64,000 nt of DNA from the NCBI GenBank assembly GCA_050258815.1, contig JBLMZM010000176.1, positions 1 to 64,000 on the forward strand, given 5' to 3'. Numbering within the stretch: position 1 is the stretch's first letter; each line of letters starts with the position of its first letter. A program made the translations under genes and the position numbers. The stretch is from JAAXKN01 sp050258815 (lineage in GTDB: Bacteria > Bacteroidota > Ignavibacteria > Ignavibacteriales > SURF-24). The notes beneath the pieces are model-generated. The model did no database searches, was not told where the DNA came from, and worked only from the letters and a program-made list of their open reading frames with translations. This document shows, piece after piece, positions 60,718-64,000 of this stretch.

Positions 60718-62091
60718 ATGTTGCGAATTATTTCTGTTCTTTTTTCAATCCTTATTCTCCTGCCAGAGATTTCATCCGGCCAGGAATACACACGCAAATC
60801 CATAGCCGTTACCGTTTATAACCAGAACCTTGGCGTTATAAAGGATGTACGTTCAATAGATGTTAAGTCAGGCACCTCAGAGATCGAGGTCAGGGATGTT
60901 GCCCAGCTGATCGATCCCACCAGCGTACATATAAAGCTTGACGGTGAAGTGCTGGAACAAAACTACCAGTATGACCTGGTCAGCCTGGATAAGATACTGC
61001 AGAAGTACCTGGATAAAGACGTTCAGCTGCTCGGCGAAAAAGGGGAATTCATCGAAGGCAGGCTGCTTTCTGAGGCAAACGGACAAATTGTGCTGCAGAA
61101 AAAGGAAGGCGGACTCGTAATGCTGCCCAATGCCGCAAACTACAGGATTTCCGTGGGTTCACTGCCGGAAGGACTAATAACAAAGCCTACACTCATCTGG
61201 ACCGTAAACTCCAGATCTGCAAAAAAGCAGGACGTTGAAATATCCTACCAGACTATGGGAATGAACTGGCACGCTGAATACGTGGCCGTGCTGAACGAAA
61301 GTGATACGAAGCTGGGCCTTAATTCCTGGGTAAGTATTGACAATCAGTCGGGTACCACGTACAAAGACGCCACACTGAAACTCGTTGCCGGTAATGTAAA
61401 TCTCGTCAGCCAGCAGCCTCCCGCACCCATGAGGAAAGTACAGTTTGAAACCATGGACCTGGCTGGCCAGCAGTTTCAGGAAAAGGAATTTTTTGAATAT
61501 CATATATATGACCTGCAGAGGCCTGCAACTATTAACAACAACGAGACAAAACAGATTTCTTTGTTTGAAGCCGACAACATTAATGTGACAAAAAAATATG
61601 TTTACAAGAGCGGAGGCAGTTATTACTACCGCGGAGCTGACAACAAACCCAGGGTAGCCGTAACGGTTGAATTCGAGAATAAAGAAAACAACAACCTGGG
61701 TATGCCGATGCCGAAAGGAAAGGTACGCATGTACAAATCAGACGGCAAATCAATTGAGTTTATTGGCGAAGATATGATAGACCATACTCCGAGGGAGGAA
61801 AAGGTCAAACTGAAGATAGGTGAGGCCTTTGACGTGGTTGCTGAGGAGATACAGACCGAAAATGTTCGCGTATCAGACCGTGTGAATGAGCAGTCATTTG
61901 AAATAAAACTAAGAAACAGGAAAAAAGAAGATATCACAGTTGAAGTGGAAAAATTTCTGGGACTCAACTGGGAAGTATTAAGTTCCTCGATTGGCTATCA
62001 GAAAAAAGACGCACAGAATATTATTTTTAAGGTGCCCGTAAAACCCAATGATGAATCTGTTCTGAAATTCAAAATCAGATATACATACTAG
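60718..62091 (+). CDS. secreted DUF4139-family protein
   Basis: A 457-residue protein with a signal peptide (to SSGQ). The conserved N-terminal strand block TRKSIAVTVYNQNLGVIKDV and DPTSVHIKL lead, with the DUF4139 core later: SYQTMGMNWHAEYVAVL, SWVSIDNQSGTTYKDATLKL and PRVAVTVEFENKENNNLGM. The ending KVPVKPNDESVLKFKIRYTY closes the beta-sandwich. These proteins are exported or membrane-associated and of unknown function. It is the first gene of a three-gene unit with a small membrane protein and an SNase-like protein. A GGAGGAA ribosome-binding site lies at 60703-60709. Confidence 0.9.
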   Translation: MLRIISVLFSILILLPEISSGQEYTRKSIAVTVYNQNLGVIKDVRSIDVKSGTSEIEVRDVAQLIDPTSVHIKLDGEVLEQNYQYDLVSLDKILQKYLDKDVQLLGEKGEFIEGRLLSEANGQIVLQKKEGGLVMLPNAANYRISVGSLPEGLITKPTLIWTVNSRSAKKQDVEISYQTMGMNWHAEYVAVLNESDTKLGLNSWVSIDNQSGTTYKDATLKLVAGNVNLVSQQPPAPMRKVQFETMDLAGQQFQEKEFFEYHIYDLQRPATINNNETKQISLFEADNINVTKKYVYKSGGSYYYRGADNKPRVAVTVEFENKENNNLGMPMPKGKVRMYKSDGKSIEFIGEDMIDHTPREEKVKLKIGEAFDVVAEEIQTENVRVSDRVNEQSFEIKLRNRKKEDITVEVEKFLGLNWEVLSSSIGYQKKDAQNIIFKVPVKPNDESVLKFKIRYTY

Positions 62092-62101
62092 GAGGTCCGA
62101 A

Positions 62102-62320
62102 GTGACAAAAAACCAGGTCCAGCTATTAACCATTGTGCTTACTTACCTTAGCGTAAAGGTTGTATTTGCATTCACGGGATTCAGCTATTCAATTTTTGTG
62201 GAAAGCTTTAGTTTCTCTAAGTTTCTTATTGACCTCGGGGTCTGGACCCTGTTTTACATATTTTATTTAAATGTACTGAATAAGCTTTTTCTTAGAAGCA
62301 GGAGCATAAAACAGCAATGA
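62102..62320 (+). CDS. small membrane protein with GTG start
   Basis: A 72-residue protein with two hydrophobic stretches (LLTIVLTYLSVKVVFAFTGF and FLIDLGVWTLFYIFYLNVL) and a basic tail RSRSIKQQ. The start is GTG 62102, supported by an AGGAGGT ribosome-binding site a few bases upstream. Its stop codon overlaps the next gene's ATG (ATGA), so it is coupled to it. The gap to the DUF4139 gene is 10 bp. No family was recognised; a role in the membrane part of the unit is possible. Confidence 0.75.
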   Translation: MTKNQVQLLTIVLTYLSVKVVFAFTGFSYSIFVESFSFSKFLIDLGVWTLFYIFYLNVLNKLFLRSRSIKQQ

Positions 62321-63375
62321 AATTTTCGGGTGCCTTAGTATTCCTTGCCCTTATTCTGGCTGCAGCAGGCTTTCAGGATCTGAGAGCACAGGAGGTTAAA
62401 ATCCGGAAGATTCTTGACGCCAATCTTTTCGAAACTGAGTCAGGTGAGCTCATAAAACTTGCAGGCGTTGATATCCCGGGCCTGAACCACCCGAACCCGT
62501 ATCTAAGACGGGAAGCCGGGGAAGCGGTTACTTATGAAAGAAGTGTATTTCTTAATAAAAGAATCGCCTTGGTGCGGGTAAAAAAGGACAGTCTTTATAA
62601 TTACGTGATAATAAAAAAAATCTACCCTCTGGGTGAAACAGATTACAACGAGCAGTTCCTGGAAAATGGAATGGGCAGGTTTACCGGAGAAGCAGACATC
62701 ATACATTATGACACGTATAAAGCCGCAGAGGCAAAGGCCAGAGACAATAACCGCGGTATATGGATGATTTTGCCAGCAGATCATTCAGGCAATCTGGATA
62801 GAAAATACAGCAAGGATGAATACATGAAGGTGGATTCCATCTATACGGCTCAGTACCGGAAAAATAAGGCTAATGAGCTGCTCCACCCTGCTGCCATTAT
62901 GGCATACGAGGCGTTAGCAGGTCCTGCCATGGGAATCGCGGGCGGATTTATTTCCGGATTGGCAATAGCCTCAGCAAATTCAAACCATGGTTTTGAAACA
63001 ATTGGCAGTTTCATTCTGGGTGCCGGATTTGGGTACATTACCGGCACGGCTTTAGGCGTTTATTTGGTTGCTTTAAGAAATAATGAAGACGTATCGTTCT
63101 GGGGTACACTGGGCTTTAGTTTCCTCGGTACTGCAGCAGGAATAGGATTGGCCGCAATCCCCAAAGACCACGAGCATCCGGGATATGCAGTGGCCGGACT
63201 TTTCATGCCGCTGGCAGGCTCCATGATATATACAAACCTTATAGACAATACACCCAGTTATAATCTTCCCGAGGCAGATATGCAGGATCTTTCATTTAAT
63301 AGGTCTTACAGTCATAAGGACCTCTACAACAGCAGCATGCTATACAGCGTCAGTATTTTAAGAATAAACTTCTAA
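62317..63375 (+). CDS. exported SNase-like domain fused to a glycine-rich membrane region
   Basis: A 352-residue protein with a signal peptide (to LRAQ). Residues 26-155 read as a staphylococcal-nuclease (thermonuclease) fold with LIKLAGVDIPGLNHP, REAGEAVTYERSVFLNKRIALVRV, EQFLENGMGRF and AAEAKARDNNRGIWMI. Compared with active SNase, Arg35 is Lys, Glu43 is Gly, and the DxYGR arginine is missing, so catalysis is unlikely. Residues 185-300 hold three hydrophobic glycine-rich segments (GPAMGIAGGFISGLAIA, SFILGAGFGYITGTALGVY, GTLGFSFLGTAAGIGLAA). It is the last gene of its operon, overlapping the small membrane gene by four bases. A perfect terminator follows. Function unknown. Confidence 0.82.
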   Translation: MKFSGALVFLALILAAAGFQDLRAQEVKIRKILDANLFETESGELIKLAGVDIPGLNHPNPYLRREAGEAVTYERSVFLNKRIALVRVKKDSLYNYVIIKKIYPLGETDYNEQFLENGMGRFTGEADIIHYDTYKAAEAKARDNNRGIWMILPADHSGNLDRKYSKDEYMKVDSIYTAQYRKNKANELLHPAAIMAYEALAGPAMGIAGGFISGLAIASANSNHGFETIGSFILGAGFGYITGTALGVYLVALRNNEDVSFWGTLGFSFLGTAAGIGLAAIPKDHEHPGYAVAGLFMPLAGSMIYTNLIDNTPSYNLPEADMQDLSFNRSYSHKDLYNSSMLYSVSILRINF

Positions 63376-63380
63376 AAAAA

Positions 63381-63410
63381 ATGCAGGATATCAGAAATGA
63401 TATCCTGCAT
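63381..63410. terminator. 12-bp perfect hairpin after the SNase-like gene
   Basis: ATGCAGGATATC (63381-63392) pairs with GATATCCTGCAT (63399-63410) around a 6-base loop. It lies 5 bases past the stop codon, preceded by an A-run that would serve as a U tract for the minus-strand convergent gene ending at 63443. Confidence 0.82.
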
Positions 63411-63442
63411 AGTTATATTCCCGCACAAGTTATTTATTACTA

Positions 63443-64000
63443 CTAGTTATTTTCCACTTTATCGGCCGGCATTACCCTGCCATTTTGTAAAAGCGTGAGG
63501 CTTTTGGCAATTCCCTTTTCATCCACACTGAACTTGATTTTTGCGGGCACCACCTTCAGGTAGAAATCCGTTTCCGAATCAGGGAATATTTCAAACCTCT
63601 GCTGTCCTGTAGCCTGACAGAATATGTGTTCCCCTTCTGTAGTAATTGTCAGATAAAATTCGGGAGCCAGTTTGTATTTCCCCGTATACTTTGAAAGTAT
63701 TTCGGGTTTAACCTTGATTTCAGTTTTTGCTTCATCTTTCTTTGGCAGGGCAACCTCAACTCCCATCTCCTTCAGCATAGTAACGCCTGCAATGTTTTCA
63801 GGGTTGAGCTCAACAGATTTTTTATAATACTTTATGGCCTCTTCCTTTTTCCCCATATTGTAGCAAAGCTCACCCATGCTGTCATATACGTTAAATGAGG
63901 CCGGATGATCCTGGATATTCTTTTCGAATACTTTTGACGCATCTGCAAATCTCTTTTCCGCCATAAGTGCATACCCAAGAGCATTAAATTCGGCTTCTGT
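63443..64000 (-). CDS. C-terminal part of a TPR/DUF3471 protein (cut by the window edge)
   Basis: About 185 residues are visible, and the frame stays open to the right edge. The first visible part holds TPR helices (FNALGYALMAEKRFADAS, SFNVYDSMGELCYNMGKKEE, AIKYYKKSVELNPENIAG). After a charged Lys/Glu linker comes a DUF3471-like beta domain (ILSKYTGKYKLAPEFYLTI, QRFEIFPDSETDFYLKVV). This tail is common on exported serine hydrolases and alpha/beta hydrolases of Bacteroidota, but the catalytic part lies outside the window. An internal ATG at 63964 opens a shorter reading frame but is inside the TPR helix, so I do not use it as the start. Confidence 0.8.
   Translation of the reverse strand, partial: TEAEFNALGYALMAEKRFADASKVFEKNIQDHPASFNVYDSMGELCYNMGKKEEAIKYYKKSVELNPENIAGVTMLKEMGVEVALPKKDEAKTEIKVKPEILSKYTGKYKLAPEFYLTITTEGEHIFCQATGQQRFEIFPDSETDFYLKVVPAKIKFSVDEKGIAKSLTLLQNGRVMPADKVENN

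Noticed and set aside
1..64000. tRNA, rRNA, CRISPR arrays, transposases, integrases, phage genes
   Set aside because: No cloverleaf, array, or mobile-element signature was seen by eye on either strand; a full covariance search was not possible.

Overview
The window reads as a chromosomal segment of a Gram-negative bacterium of the Bacteroidota/Chlorobiota group, most likely an Ignavibacteria-type lineage. The grounds are a PorV/PorQ-type outer-membrane protein, a secreted nuclease ending in a type IX secretion C-terminal sorting domain, a carboxypeptidase-regulatory/TonB-type outer-membrane receptor, many periplasmic sensor proteins, and a promoter element of the TAnnTTTG type used by this group. 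The lineage is an inference from protein character. No rRNA, tRNA, CRISPR array, prophage or complete insertion sequence was seen. Layout, left to right: 1-8.9 kb holds envelope and housekeeping genes (start of a probable SppA-like protein, a lipoprotein, a PorV-like protein, phosphoglycerate mutase gpmI, a TPM-domain protein, an MBL-fold hydrolase, a HicA/HicB-like pair, an EamA transporter, DUF2721, aat, a small outer-membrane protein). 9-16.7 kb carries a solute-binding-domain sensor kinase, 5-formyl-THF cyclo-ligase, a secreted TIM-barrel protein and a UvrD-like helicase. 16.8-27.2 kb carries a TonB-type receptor, an MFS/UbiA/NTF2-like cluster, nhaA, a YchJ-like protein, a YitT-type membrane protein and a TrmA/RumA-like methyltransferase with a hexapeptide-repeat extension. 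27.3-36.3 kb is a signalling block on the minus strand: CheW, two chemoreceptors, a single-domain response regulator, a LytTR response regulator and a four-PAS histidine kinase. 36.6-45.4 kb carries L-serine dehydratase, a T9SS-exported nuclease, a YidB-like protein, a large unrecognised protein, a DUF6064-type membrane protein and a TPR protein. 45.7-51.7 kb is a heavy-metal RND efflux operon (TolC-like, adaptor, CusA/CzcA pump) preceded by a small His/Cys-containing protein. 51.9-56 kb is a nitric-oxide response module: quinol-dependent NO reductase, a Crp/Fnr-family regulator and a receiver-PAS protein. 56.1-64 kb holds a DUF2892 protein, a membrane pyrophosphatase, an APC permease, a three-gene operon (DUF4139, small membrane protein, SNase-like fusion) and the C-terminal part of a TPR/DUF3471 protein. 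How the genes work together: the best regulatory inference is that the Crp/Fnr-type regulator (E-xx-SR recognition helix, no N-terminal cysteine cluster) controls the adjacent qNOR through a TTGAC-N4-GTCAA box that sits about 33 bp upstream of a TAnnTTTG -7 element, which is class II activator geometry. The chemotaxis genes lack a CheA in this window and must rely on one elsewhere. Many genes end in long inverted repeats, several placed between convergent genes as two-way terminators. The points most worth a second look are the HicA homologue with its catalytic histidine replaced, the 603-residue unrecognised protein with a cysteine-rich C-terminal half, the SNase fold that has lost its catalytic residues and is fused to a glycine-rich membrane domain, the tandem hexapeptide repeats in the methyltransferase, and the qNOR promoter.
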